Shown: in pieces, positions 29,801 through 38,049 of the stretch
Layout: the number at the start of each line of letters is the position of its first letter
Position numbering within the stretch: the stretch's first letter is position 1
From: VXPQ01 sp965232485
GTDB lineage: Bacteria > Bacteroidota > Rhodothermia > Rhodothermales > VXPQ01
Assembly (NCBI GenBank): GCA_965232485.1
Contig: OZ246975.1
Location: 186,001-250,000 of the forward strand
DNA: 64,000 nt
Reading direction: 5' to 3'
Position numbers and translations under genes: made by a program
Notes under the pieces: model-generated
Databases searched by the model: none
Seen by the model: only the letters and a program-made list of their open reading frames with translations
What the model was told of the DNA's origin: nothing

Positions 29801-29932
29801 ACCGGGGGCGTTCCTGCGGAAACTGTGTGGCAGGCCGATGTGCAGAGCGGCCTGTATTTTGCGCGATTTACCGCTCGGGCGGCGGACGGGACCCGGGCCA
29901 CCAAACTCATCAAGATGGCAGTCATTCGGTAA
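26810..29932 (+). CDS. M6-like (immune inhibitor A-type) surface protein with T9SS sorting domain, zinc motif lost
   Basis: The 1,040-residue protein has a signal peptide (GLPAPGHAQA). Residues from about 45 to 450 resemble M6 metalloproteases: the segment LGVPDLFDTETGESAIGPFG and the nearby MAWTKYFLGW match the family regions that normally follow the HEFGH zinc motif. Here that motif is replaced by LLAAGFFNFLG, with no HExxH, so catalysis is doubtful. A long beta-rich region with repeats like LADMDGDHRLDVLAA (FG-GAP style) follows. The end (YNWPNPIEGGMTHLRI to TKLIKMAVIR) is a type A sorting domain. It is probably T9SS cargo. Confidence 0.78.
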   Translation: MAKMRMIGGDAMRLLLLFSFVGAGIGLPAPGHAQAISGPLRRPAAPEYDVVALRVEFQPDTTRFSTGDGTFAGDPYQGLRPLVDPLPHDAAYFEAHLAFLEDYVARVSDGKTVVRAHLIPEVVRLPRPMGVYAPVGLDADSDAERAKLARMAHEAWTLAGETIDFDMSRFTPGRTALLLFHAGVGRDIELSGTTLDRTPEDLPSIFFDANALHRLGAGGAAFHGFPIDHAMIAPRTETRVGTDVFTGERYLLEISINGLLAAGFFNFLGVPDLFDTETGESAIGPFGLMDPLGIFAYGGLFPPEPMAWTKYFLGWTDPVELVGDGPETVRLRAASLPDASGSVRALVSDAEYFLAENRFRDPEGDGLRLRVFKDGETIEQHVPLGDSLFNSRTVRGFAGGVVTGADGYDWALPGGLDSEGKELNGGVLIWHVDERRLRATLANRAVNAGGLRAIDLEEADGPQDIGYPSGGLFGHGRHLGTPYDFFYEGNTYGPRDGEPLYQNRFGPDTYPGSETNAGGPGFVVLESFSAPAAEMSFVYRREAVGGAVPLDAPALRALQGAFGALSSGSGLSSTEDYLLLHGQDSVAVVAWGEATLTGRVPSLAPPAAAPGNRMATFECGVEGRGERCAIVARDLGKPFDAPESVWEMPPGAGAGRPVSPIVHVSGPGGEAWHVLLESEAGGVHVKASAAGTQVVSGGSGGVVGLAAWRGSEGVVPVAFESGGVEIGGTAWRYAVDSGADMGVPAVGRDRGGGMAALPLVETGEILLLAPGGATRRIDVRAAAAATGRVGRGVLARYPVLADMDGDHRLDVLAAMDSTVFAFTQSGALAAGFPVTFPARIASQPLVFRFEGDEAWTVLVGAADGYLYAARADGGRADPFPLEVGEAVHATPLLIEDRLIAVSATGFAKGWRLPSVSEIWRGTLYGSAARHNFVALEAPPDAPASDGLIDSGETYNWPNPIEGGMTHLRIRTSRDAEVRVTILDAGGARVGDVDMGNVTGGVPAETVWQADVQSGLYFARFTARAADGTRATKLIKMAVIR

Positions 29933-29953
29933 AGGATACTATAGGGTTTTCTA

Positions 29954-32900
29954 ATGACAATCAGATTGCGAACGTATGGCGCGGGGCGGCCCGCCTCGTT
30001 GGGGCGGATCGTCTGCGCGGCGGGTCTGGCGATCGCGCTGTGCGCGGGCGTCGTTCCGGCGGCGCAGGCGCAAAGCCTCGTGGAGCTGCATGATTTTACG
30101 CGCTCCGGACTTGACTGGTACGCGATGGAGACCGAGCATTTCAAGGTGGTTTTCCATCATGACGGGGCGGACCAGGGAAGTAGCCGAACGGCTCAGGTCG
30201 TCGCCCGCATCGCAGAAGAAATCTATGAGCCGATCACGTCGTTGTACCAGCACGAGCCGGACGGCAAGGTGACGTTCGTGCTCAAGGATTTTGAGGATTA
30301 TTCCAACGGCGCCGCCTGGTTCTTCGACAACAAGATTGAGATATGGGCGCCCGCCCTTGATTCTCCGTTGCGCGGCGATCATAACTGGCTGCGCAATGTG
30401 ATCACGCATGAATTTACGCACATCGTGCAAGTGCAGGCGGCGATGAAGGCGGGCCGCGGGTTGCCTTTCCTGCACTTGCAGTATCTGGGGTATGAGGATG
30501 TAAAACGGCCGGACGTGCTGTACGGCTATCCCGACGCGATCGTCACCTGGCCCCTGTTGACGCTCAACAATCCGGCCTGGCTGGCGGAGGGGACGGCCCA
30601 GTATCAGCGCGAATTCATGCGCTACGACCGCTGGGATAGCCACCGGGATATGGTGTTGCGGACGCGCGTACTGGCGGGCGAGGAATTGACGCTGGCTGAA
30701 ATGGGCGGATTTTATTCCCATTCCAGCCTGCTGCGCGAGGCGGTGTACAATCAGGGGTTCGCATTCACGCAATATCTTGCCGCCACGTATGGCGAGGATA
30801 TTTTGCGCCGGTTGACCCGCGAACTCAGCCGATGGAATACCTGGAATGTCGAAAAAGCGCTCGAAAATGCGACAGGCCGCCCTGCCGCCGACGTATATGC
30901 GGACTGGATGGGGACGCTCCGCCGCGAATATGAGGAGCGGACGTCGCTGATTCGGGAGCGCCTGGTCGAGGGGCATTTGATCGAGGCGGAGGGGTTCAGC
31001 AATTTTTATCCTCGTTTTTCGCCGGACGGGCGCCATCTCGCCTATGTGTCGAACAAGGGCGAGCACTATAATCAGTCGTCCCTGTACATTCTGGACCGGG
31101 AGACGGGCGAGACGATCGCGCACCGGCTGGAAGGGCCGGACGGGTCGTTCGGGACGGCGGCGGACGGCTTGCATCCGGGCCGGCGCATCTGCTCTCTGGG
31201 CTATGCGCAGAAGACGAAAGCCGGGGTGAGCGGGACCGTAACCTGGCATCCCGAAGGAAACCACCTCGCGTACGCGCGCACGAAAACCAATGCAGAGGGG
31301 TATCTCTTTTCGGATTTGCACCGGTTCGATCCGCAGACGAAGGAAACAGAGCGGTTGACCTACGACCTGCGCGCGGCGGCCCCGGCTTACAGCCCGGACG
31401 GTTCGCAGATCGCGTTTCTGGGGCAATCCGACGGCAGCGCCAATCTGTATGCGCTGGACGTGGCGCGCGGCGAGGCGCGGCGGCTCACGCACTACCACGA
31501 CGGCACGCAGGCGGCGGAACCGGTCTGGCATCCGGACGGCGAGTGGGTCTATCTGACGCTTTCGCGGGGAGGCGGTCGGGACATCTATCGGGTGGCGGTC
31601 GATGGGCGCTCCGCCGAGCCGGAAGAGGTGCTTGTCTCGGATGCGGACGAACGTTCGCCCGCGCTTGACGCTTCCGGCGACTGGTTGTATTACGCCTCGG
31701 ATCGGTCGGGAATTTTCAATATCTACCGGATTCGCCTCAACGATCAGGGGGGCGTCGCCGATGCTTCGCCCGAAGCGCTGACCAATGTGACCGGAGGCGC
31801 TTTCATGCCCCGTATCGCCCCGGACGGCGCGATGGCGTTTGCGCGCTACGATGCGGGCGGGTACCGCATCGCGATGCTGGATCGTCCCGCGCCCATTCCG
31901 GATCCGACAACGTACGCTCCGCCTGAAATAGCCGGCAAACCGGAGGCAGATCCGTCGGCGATCGTCTCATGGCCCATGCCGGATGCGCATACCGATGCGG
32001 ATATTCGTCCGTTCGACGGGGACGCCATGTTGCGGGCGCTCGGCAAGCAAGACGGCGAGGATATCGCGCCGGAAGGCGAGGCGGACGCCGCGGCGCCGGA
32101 ACAGGTAGAGAAATACCGCAATGTGTTTACGCCGCTCGGATTTTCCCCGGTGTTGCGTATCGACAATTACGTATCCCGGCGCGGCCGGAGGCTGGATGCG
32201 CGGGCGCCGCAGCGCTCCATCGGAGGGCATCTCTGGCGCACGACCAAATTCGGGGTGTATGTGAATTCGCGGGAGATACTCGAGGAAATGTCCTTTTTCG
32301 GGGGAATCATGGTGGGGCCGGGCTCCAGCGCGGCGGACGGCGTGGGCGATTTTCTGTCCCCATCCAATCTGCTGAAAATGGAACGGGACGCTTTCGTGAC
32401 CATTGCATACAATCGCGGCTTCAGATTTTTGCCCAGGCGCTGGGCGCCGCAATTTTCCATTGAGTTATACAACATTCGGCGAAATGTGGAGAATGGCCTG
32501 CGGATCGAAGAATTTCCCTGTACGGCCTGTTATCCGGATACGACGCATGTGGATATCGCCTACAGCCTGTGGGAGGGCGATATCTTCGCCCGAAGCAAGG
32601 TGAACAAGGCCTTGCTCCTTGAGATCGGGTATCGGTACAGTCCGTACCGCGTGGCCACCGAGCGGTTTTTCTCCAGGGAGGAAAATGGCTATGTGCCTGG
32701 TTCGGGTTCCCGCTATTTCATAGGCCGGGCGTTTATGGCGAGTGCGCGGTTCCATACCCGGAAACTCCACCGCCACAGCAATGTGCTCCCCCGACAGTTC
32801 CGCGCCGACCTGCATTATGAAATGGAATCGGGCCGGTTGCTGCAGCGATTCGACGTGGAGGACGGCGCGCTCGTGCCCTCGTACGAAGGCGGACGCAACC

Positions 32901-33448
32901 ACCGGCTCACTCTGGACGCGCGGGCAGGTTTTCGACTTTCGGGCTTGCGCGAATCCAGAAGCCACGGCTTGGGATTTCGGCTTCGCGCCAGCGCCATTCT
33001 CGGGGGTGAGGTGGACGATTTCTACAATGACTATGCGGGCGGCCTGTTGCGCGCGCGGGGGTATCCGTTCTATTCCCTTGGCGGCAACGAAACCTTATGG
33101 TTCCAGGCGGCCTATCATTTCCCGATATGGCCTTATGCATCAAAGCAGATGCTCTTTGCGTATTTTGACAAGATATACGGCCGCATTTACGCGGACGCCG
33201 CTCTTGCGTGGAGCGGAGGGGCGCCGAACATTGCGGACATGCGCCGCGACATAGGCGCGGAATTGCGCATGGGGCTGGGGTCTTTTTATCTTTTGCCCAC
33301 CGCCTTTTTCGTCAGCGCCACATATGGACTGGACGCGTTCACGTTCGAACCGGATGAGGATTTCCTGACGGCGGACGGGAGCCGCTTTGTCCGGTACGGG
33401 CGCGAATTGCTGTGGCATGTCGGGTTGCTCTTCGACTTCGATCTATAG
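29954..33448 (+). CDS. Outer-membrane fusion: HExxH peptidase domain, PD40 beta-propeller, C-terminal barrel
   Basis: The 1,164-residue protein has a signal peptide (VVPAAQAQ). Its gluzincin-type peptidase domain has zinc residues His152, Glu153 and His156 in VITHEFTHIVQ and Glu212 in AWLAEGTAQY. From about 345 to 640 come WD40-like PD40 repeats (FSPDGRHLAYVSN, YSPDGSQIAFLGQ, ASGDWLYYASDRSGIFNIYR). The last 450 residues are beta-rich with alternating aromatics and end in LLFDFDL, as in barrel proteins. It may process or sense proteins at the surface; the substrate is unknown. The stop codon is shared with a dispersed repeat. Confidence 0.75.
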   Translation: MTIRLRTYGAGRPASLGRIVCAAGLAIALCAGVVPAAQAQSLVELHDFTRSGLDWYAMETEHFKVVFHHDGADQGSSRTAQVVARIAEEIYEPITSLYQHEPDGKVTFVLKDFEDYSNGAAWFFDNKIEIWAPALDSPLRGDHNWLRNVITHEFTHIVQVQAAMKAGRGLPFLHLQYLGYEDVKRPDVLYGYPDAIVTWPLLTLNNPAWLAEGTAQYQREFMRYDRWDSHRDMVLRTRVLAGEELTLAEMGGFYSHSSLLREAVYNQGFAFTQYLAATYGEDILRRLTRELSRWNTWNVEKALENATGRPAADVYADWMGTLRREYEERTSLIRERLVEGHLIEAEGFSNFYPRFSPDGRHLAYVSNKGEHYNQSSLYILDRETGETIAHRLEGPDGSFGTAADGLHPGRRICSLGYAQKTKAGVSGTVTWHPEGNHLAYARTKTNAEGYLFSDLHRFDPQTKETERLTYDLRAAAPAYSPDGSQIAFLGQSDGSANLYALDVARGEARRLTHYHDGTQAAEPVWHPDGEWVYLTLSRGGGRDIYRVAVDGRSAEPEEVLVSDADERSPALDASGDWLYYASDRSGIFNIYRIRLNDQGGVADASPEALTNVTGGAFMPRIAPDGAMAFARYDAGGYRIAMLDRPAPIPDPTTYAPPEIAGKPEADPSAIVSWPMPDAHTDADIRPFDGDAMLRALGKQDGEDIAPEGEADAAAPEQVEKYRNVFTPLGFSPVLRIDNYVSRRGRRLDARAPQRSIGGHLWRTTKFGVYVNSREILEEMSFFGGIMVGPGSSAADGVGDFLSPSNLLKMERDAFVTIAYNRGFRFLPRRWAPQFSIELYNIRRNVENGLRIEEFPCTACYPDTTHVDIAYSLWEGDIFARSKVNKALLLEIGYRYSPYRVATERFFSREENGYVPGSGSRYFIGRAFMASARFHTRKLHRHSNVLPRQFRADLHYEMESGRLLQRFDVEDGALVPSYEGGRNHRLTLDARAGFRLSGLRESRSHGLGFRLRASAILGGEVDDFYNDYAGGLLRARGYPFYSLGGNETLWFQAAYHFPIWPYASKQMLFAYFDKIYGRIYADAALAWSGGAPNIADMRRDIGAELRMGLGSFYLLPTAFFVSATYGLDAFTFEPDEDFLTADGSRFVRYGRELLWHVGLLFDFDL

Positions 33449-33536
33449 GATGCGCTGATCAAAACCGCTTCGCTCAGCGCGTCGCGTTCGCGCGCAAAGG
33501 ACGTCATGCTTCGATCTTTTTAATCACCGTATCCCT
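33447..33536 (+). repeat. Dispersed repeat, copy 2
   Basis: The left end AGGATGCGCTGATCAAAAC overlaps the TAG stop of the preceding gene. The interior CGCTCAGCGCGTCGCGTTCG matches the other copies, and the right end is ATCCCT. The copy is about 90 bp long, in the opposite orientation to copy 1. Confidence 0.8.
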
Positions 33537-33569
33537 GACCTTTAACGGCGCATTGCATCGCTTTGGCGC

Positions 33570-34235
33570 ATGGATTTCGCACTTTCCTATTTCGCAGCCG
33601 TCGGCATGATTGCCGCCGGAGTCGGTTTTCTGATATTTCTGCGCCGGAAGACCGGCTCGCTGCTTCCTTCGGGCGCCGCAGAGCGTTTGGGGGCGCTTAT
33701 GTCGATGGCGCTCGTCGCGACGGCCGGGTTGCTGTTGTACGTCACGTATCAGGTCGATTCGGGGGGCGGGTTCGTTGTTTCCGGAGAACCTCGACTGGAA
33801 AGCACGGAGTTGGGCGCGCCTGCCCCGGATTTTACGTTCGTGGGGCTGGATTCGAAAGACGAGATGCGGCTTTCCGATTACCGCGGGCAGGTCGTCTTGC
33901 TGAACTGGTGGGCTACCTGGTGCGCGCCGTGCCTGGAAGAATTGCCGACCCTTAACGAACTTCAGGATCGCTATGCGGACGAGGGCCTCGTTGTGCTTAC
34001 GATTTCGGACGAATCGCGGGCTACCCTCGTGGATTTCAACGAAGAGTTGCCGCTCGGCACGGTCGCGGGATACGTACAGGACGCATATTTCGACGCCCTT
34101 CCCGATCCGTTCCGCCGCACGCTCCAGATTCGTCCCACGACGTACGCCATTGATCGGGAAGGCGTGATCCGCGACTTTGCGCTGGGCGCCCAGAGCATGG
34201 CGGCGTTCGAGCGGATGGTCGCTCCCTGGCTTTAG
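33570..34235 (+). CDS. TlpA-family thiol-disulfide oxidoreductase
   Basis: The 221-residue protein has two N-terminal hydrophobic segments (about 5-25 and 45-62) and then a TlpA/ResA thioredoxin domain: LGAPAPDFTFVGLDSKDEMR, the redox motif WWATWCAPCLEELP (CAPC), and the cis-Pro region IRPTTYAID. Such proteins keep periplasmic cysteines reduced, for example in cytochrome c maturation. No cytochrome genes are near. The DUF5683 gene starts 15 bp downstream. Confidence 0.92.
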   Translation: MDFALSYFAAVGMIAAGVGFLIFLRRKTGSLLPSGAAERLGALMSMALVATAGLLLYVTYQVDSGGGFVVSGEPRLESTELGAPAPDFTFVGLDSKDEMRLSDYRGQVVLLNWWATWCAPCLEELPTLNELQDRYADEGLVVLTISDESRATLVDFNEELPLGTVAGYVQDAYFDALPDPFRRTLQIRPTTYAIDREGVIRDFALGAQSMAAFERMVAPWL

Positions 34236-34250
34236 GATACGAGGTCCGCC

Positions 34251-35246
34251 ATGAAAAGATTCGCTTGGATATGCACGGGGCTTGCGGCGCTTGTCGCCTT
34301 GACCGCGCCGCTGGCGGCGCAAGATATTGTTGAGGATACGCTGATCAAAACCGCTTCGGCGGCGCAACTGCGGTCCGGCGTATTGCATCAGGAAATGCCG
34401 GGACAGGTTGTCGCCGGCGCGTCGCGCAGCGTACCCATGGCGTTCGGGATGTCGCTGGCGCTGCCGGGGCTTGGGCAAGCCTATAACCGGAACTGGATAC
34501 GCTCCGCGGCGGCGGCGGCGCTGGAAGGCGGCTTGCTTATTGCATATTTCACATGGAAGGACCAGGGGCGCGAGGGCGCAAGAGCCTATCAGGCCTATGC
34601 GCACCGGTTTTGGGATCCGAGTCAGTATGCTTCCTGGCTGAATGATTACGCGGCGTGGCTGGAGGCGGGCGTGGCGCCGGAGGACAGAACGTTGCATGTC
34701 GCTACGATCTCTCCGCCCGCCGGGATCGATTTCGGGTCGCCGGAGACCTGGACGGAGGCTGATCGCCAGACGGTTCAGAAATTCTTCGACGCTATGCGGG
34801 CGGTCGAGCACGAGATATGGCACCCGGAAACCGGGGCGACTTTTTCGCACGAAATTCCGTACTTCGGGGAGCAGCAGTACTACGAGCTGATCGGAAAATA
34901 TTACCAGTTTGCGCCGGGCTGGGTGGATTATCCCGCCTGGAAAAGCGGCGAGAATTTTACCGGCGCCATCGATCCGGAGCGGACGGGCGCAAACGGCTCC
35001 AAGCCGAATGTGCAAGGCCGTTTTCTGGACTACGCCGAGGATCATGCGCACGCCAACACATTGCTTCGCCGCGCTTCGCGGGCCTCGGCGTTTCTGGCGT
35101 TGAATCATGTGCTGGCTGCGTTCGACGCCGCCATTGCGGCCCGCCTCCACAATCGCCGCATCGAAACGCGCATGGTCGTAGGCTATGCGGGATACGGAAT
35201 GCACCGCGCGCCGGAACTGTCCGCTACGGTCACATGGAGGTTTTAG
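34251..35246 (+). CDS. DUF5683-like exported protein
   Basis: The 331-residue protein has a signal peptide (ALTAPLAAQ) and then the DUF5683 feature MSLALPGLGQAYNRNWIRSA, followed by a hydrophobic helix (AALEGGLLIAYFTW). A long polar middle follows, then a second hydrophobic segment near residues 280-300 (RASAFLALNHVLAAFDAAIA). It ends in a beta strand (PELSATVTWRF). Function is unknown; relatives are common in Bacteroidota. Codons from 34333 to 34358 (EDTLIKTAS) match the first 26 bases of the dispersed repeat. Confidence 0.75.
   Translation: MKRFAWICTGLAALVALTAPLAAQDIVEDTLIKTASAAQLRSGVLHQEMPGQVVAGASRSVPMAFGMSLALPGLGQAYNRNWIRSAAAAALEGGLLIAYFTWKDQGREGARAYQAYAHRFWDPSQYASWLNDYAAWLEAGVAPEDRTLHVATISPPAGIDFGSPETWTEADRQTVQKFFDAMRAVEHEIWHPETGATFSHEIPYFGEQQYYELIGKYYQFAPGWVDYPAWKSGENFTGAIDPERTGANGSKPNVQGRFLDYAEDHAHANTLLRRASRASAFLALNHVLAAFDAAIAARLHNRRIETRMVVGYAGYGMHRAPELSATVTWRF
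34333..34358 (+). repeat. 26-nt piece of the dispersed repeat inside a coding sequence
   Basis: The bases from AGGATACGCTGATC through AAAACCGCTTCG match the left end of repeat copies 2 and 58535 almost exactly. They are read in frame here, just after the signal peptide. Confidence 0.65.
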
Positions 35247-35344
35247 GACAAGGATATCCCGAAATCGCCCATCCTCAGTCATTATCTTTGGCTTTGTGCA
35301 AATCCCCTCGCGCGGGCGGGGGCCAAGGCCGAAATTCTTATCTT

Positions 35345-35430
35345 AAGGAAGCGCTGATTAACTCCACTTTGATCAGCGCTTCACTTTCACGCGTAAAAAA
35401 CGACATGATGGCGTTTATTGAAATCAGCGA
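35345..35430 (+). repeat. Dispersed repeat, diverged copy
   Basis: GCGCTGATTAACTCCACTTT, then GATCAGCGCTTCACTTTCAC and TTGAAATCAGCGAAACACAC follow the order and spacing of the other copies with more base changes. Homology to the copy at 58535 extends past the usual right end (the ACAC-GTGG-TTCGG bases). Confidence 0.6.
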
Positions 35431-35486
35431 AACACACGGTGGATTCGGGTTGTCGCGGTCGTGAAGCGCCTGTCAGCCTCTGAATC

Positions 35487-35514
35487 TTTGCGGACTTAAT
35501 CAGAGTATCCTTAA
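35487..35514 (+). repeat. Short related repeat (type B) before tRNA-Arg
   Basis: TTTGCGGACTTAATCAGAG followed by TATCCTTAA is nearly the same as 36978-37005 (two differences). It shares its outer end with the 90-bp family. The rest of 35247-35760 holds no gene I can support. Confidence 0.6.
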
Positions 35515-35760
35515 TGGTATAACACAGGGGCATTAAGCCCAACCTTTCGCCGCTTTCATTCCAGGATGCGCCGAATGACCTGTCATGAAGGTAATTTCGC
35601 GCGGTACCGGATACGGCCATCGGAGTATAAGGCGTGGCAGGAAGTCTGGCCTCAACAAACATTCACCTGGATGTCCGACCGATTGCGTTTATGATGTTTG
35701 CTGGCCAACACGCCATGCCTCCCAGGACGTTAGACAACCCCAACACGCGGAATTGCGAAA

Positions 35761-35837
35761 TGGCGCGCCCGGGAGGATTCGAACCCCCGGCCTTTGGAAC
35801 CGGAATCCAACGCTCTATCCAACTGAGCTACGGGCGC
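35761..35837 (-). tRNA. tRNA-Arg (anticodon CCG)
   Basis: The 77-nt cloverleaf reads 5' GCGCCCG TA GCTC on the minus strand. The anticodon stem TTGGA/TCCAA encloses the loop TTCCGGT (anticodon CCG). The T arm is GGGGG-TTCGAAT-CCTCC and the acceptor 3' strand is CGGGCGC. Discriminator G and an encoded CCA follow. All stems pair. Confidence 0.97.
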
Positions 35838-35938
35838 ATGCGGTTGCCGCGCCATACATAACGATTCGCTGCTGCGAGGTTCCCTTGTCGCCATGATCTT
35901 TTGCGTTTCCCATCGCTTTCCTTTTGCCTGTACGCCGT

Positions 35939-36964
35939 ATGGACGAATCTTCCGAAATGCTTTCCCCGGATAGCGCGCCCCGGGAGTCCGGCGCCGCAGG
36001 GGCTGCGCCGGATGCGTCGGGGCTTGTGCCGCTGGACGGATATTTCGAGCGCCGCGGTTTTTCGCCGTTGTGGACGACTTGCGCCGCTTTGATCGGGGCG
36101 TTTATTCTGTTTCAGATGATCATTACCCCGCTTGCCCTTGCGGCGCTTCTGGCGATGCAAGGAGTCGGCCTGGAGGCGTTGCGCGTCGATCCGGCCTTGC
36201 TCGCAGCGGAGCATGCGAACCTTTTTCTCGTAGCGAATACGATCGGGCAAGCGTTGGGCCTGTGCCTGCCCGCATGGTGGCTTGCGCGGATGCATACGCA
36301 TCGCCCCGTCGCTTTTCTTCGGGTGCGGCGGATGGATTTGTCCTTTGCGCTGCCTGCGGCGGCGGCGTTTATGGCGCTGTTGCCCGTGGTGCAGTGGTTG
36401 AGCATGGCGAACGGCGCGCTTCCGCTTCCGGAATTCATTCGGGAATTCGAAGCCTCGCAGATGGAACTCATTCGGCAAGTCCTCCATGTCGATACGAACC
36501 TTGCGTTTCAGGTGGGCGTGCTGGCGCTTACGCCGGCCTTGTGTGAGGAATTGTTTTTTCGAGGTTATGTGCAGCGGCAGGCCGAGCGCGGTTTGGGCGT
36601 TGCGGGCGGCGTTCTGTTTTCGGGGATTGTTTTCTCCCTGTATCATCTGCGTTTTTCGCAGGTATTGCCGCTGGCGGCGCTGGGCGTGTTCATGGCGTAT
36701 CTCACATGGCGCACCGGAAGCATCTGGCCCGCCGTGTTCGTGCATTTTGCGAACAATGCCGTGGCCGTAGCGATGGGCGCGTACGTCGCCCGCCGCCCAG
36801 AACTTGAAATCATGGATATCGAACAGATCGCCGTGCCGTGGTATCTGATTCTTCTTGGCGCGTTTTTGTTTATTCTGTGTGTGCTGGCCATTGAGCGCAA
36901 TGCGGCGCAGCGCGGCGGCCATGCGGTCGTTCCTGAAACGCTTCCGGGTTTTCTGCGTGAATAA
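35939..36964 (+). CDS. CPBP-family intramembrane metalloprotease (Abi/CAAX type)
   Basis: From the ATG at 35939 the protein has 341 residues and about seven to eight hydrophobic helices. The family motifs are clear: TPALCEELFFRGYVQ (EExxxR), a later His in GIVFSLYHLRFSQVLP, and HFANNAVAVAMG with His and Asn. These are the glutamates and histidines that bind the metal in the Rce1-like fold. Substrates in bacteria are mostly unknown; some members give self-immunity to bacteriocins. A type B repeat overlaps the end of the gene. Confidence 0.92.
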   Translation: MDESSEMLSPDSAPRESGAAGAAPDASGLVPLDGYFERRGFSPLWTTCAALIGAFILFQMIITPLALAALLAMQGVGLEALRVDPALLAAEHANLFLVANTIGQALGLCLPAWWLARMHTHRPVAFLRVRRMDLSFALPAAAAFMALLPVVQWLSMANGALPLPEFIREFEASQMELIRQVLHVDTNLAFQVGVLALTPALCEELFFRGYVQRQAERGLGVAGGVLFSGIVFSLYHLRFSQVLPLAALGVFMAYLTWRTGSIWPAVFVHFANNAVAVAMGAYVARRPELEIMDIEQIAVPWYLILLGAFLFILCVLAIERNAAQRGGHAVVPETLPGFLRE

Positions 36965-37005
36965 GGATACGTTGAGATTTGCGGACTTGATCAGAGGATC
37001 CTTAA
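36963..37005 (+). repeat. Short related repeat (type B), complete
   Basis: It begins AAGGATACGTTGAG, has TTTGCGGACTTGATCAGAG in the middle, and ends GATCCTTAA, so the ends form an inverted repeat (AAGGAT/ATCCTT). It begins at the stop codon of the CPBP gene. Confidence 0.6.
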
Positions 37006-37048
37006 GTCGTTCGCCGTCCATTTCGGCCCTTTTCAGTGTTTTTTGCCC

Positions 37049-37897
37049 GTGTACAAAAGCATTCTTCTTCGCTTGCTAACCGCCCTGGTGGGCATCCCGG
37101 CTGTTGTGGGCCTGCTTTACCTTGGCCCGTGGCCGTTCGCCTTGTTCGTGCTGGCGCTGGCCCTGATATGCCAGCATGAGGTGTACCGCCTGCTGGAAGA
37201 GGGAGGGTTGCATCCGCATCGCATTCCGGGTTTGCTTATCGGCGCGCTATTCGTGTTGCAAGCCGCCTGGCGTCCTGCGCTGTACGTGGCGGCGGCCGTC
37301 GTCGTAGGGGTCGTGGCTTGTTTTCCCTTTTATTCCGGTTTGTCGGGCAAGGGCGGAGCCGCGTCCGGTTCGCCAGGTACGCGCCGCCTTGGGGCTACGT
37401 TGCTGGGCATTGCATATCCGAGTACGTTGTGGGCGTTTTTGATCGAATTGCGTTTTGCGAACGGGTTGGGGATCGACGACCGTTCGGCCTTCTGGCTGAC
37501 GCTGGCGGTCTTTGTGATCGTTTGGACGGCCGATACGCTGGCGTTCGTCGCCGGACGTCTTTTCGGGCGGCGTCCGCTGGCGCCCGAAGTATCTCCCAGG
37601 AAAACATGGGCGGGCGCTATCGGCGGTGTGGTCGGGGGCGTTGCGGCGGCGGCGCTGTTTCAGGCGCTTGCGCATGAGGTGGCTCCCTGGGGACACATGC
37701 TGGTTCTGGGCGGGATCGGCGGGGCGCTGGGGCAGTTGGGCGACCTTGCGGCCAGTCGGCTGAAGCGGTTGGCCGGCGCCAAGGATTCCGGCTCGCTGTT
37801 GCCGGGGCATGGCGGGGTGCTGGACCGGTTCGACGCCATGCTTCCGGTAGCGGCAGCGGTGTATTTGTATCTGCGCTTTGGCGTGGGCGTTTTGTAG
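37049..37897 (+). CDS. cdsA: Phosphatidate cytidylyltransferase
   Basis: Starting at the GTG at 37049 (a TTG at 37043 is possible) the protein has 282 residues and about seven to eight membrane helices. The C-terminal CDP-transferase signature is intact: VSPRKTWAGAIGG and then LAASRLKRLAGAKDSGSLLP followed by GHGGVLDRFDAML. It makes CDP-diacylglycerol, the precursor of bacterial phospholipids, at the inner membrane. Confidence 0.95.
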   Translation: MYKSILLRLLTALVGIPAVVGLLYLGPWPFALFVLALALICQHEVYRLLEEGGLHPHRIPGLLIGALFVLQAAWRPALYVAAAVVVGVVACFPFYSGLSGKGGAASGSPGTRRLGATLLGIAYPSTLWAFLIELRFANGLGIDDRSAFWLTLAVFVIVWTADTLAFVAGRLFGRRPLAPEVSPRKTWAGAIGGVVGGVAAAALFQALAHEVAPWGHMLVLGGIGGALGQLGDLAASRLKRLAGAKDSGSLLPGHGGVLDRFDAMLPVAAAVYLYLRFGVGVL

Positions 37898-37987
37898 GGG
37901 GTGCGGACCAGGCTGCCCCGGAGCCGCCAGGCGCCATGGCGCACGGCCGTATTTCGGAACGGGTTGCGCCGCCTCGCGTATGTTTTC

Positions 37988-38049
37988 AGAATACTCTGGT
38001 CAAAACCACTTCGCTCAGCGCGTCACGTTCGCGGGGACAGGACATCATG
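37988..38049 (+). repeat. Dispersed repeat, truncated copy forming the leader of the next gene
   Basis: AGAATACTCTGGTCAAAACC, then CGCTCAGCGCGTCACGTTCG and GACATCATG match the left two thirds of the family. The right part is absent. The ATG at its end is the likely start codon of the 68-aa gene. Confidence 0.7.

Noticed and set aside
33504..35282. 592-codon minus-strand frame
   Set aside because: It is the antisense of tlpA and the DUF5683 gene.
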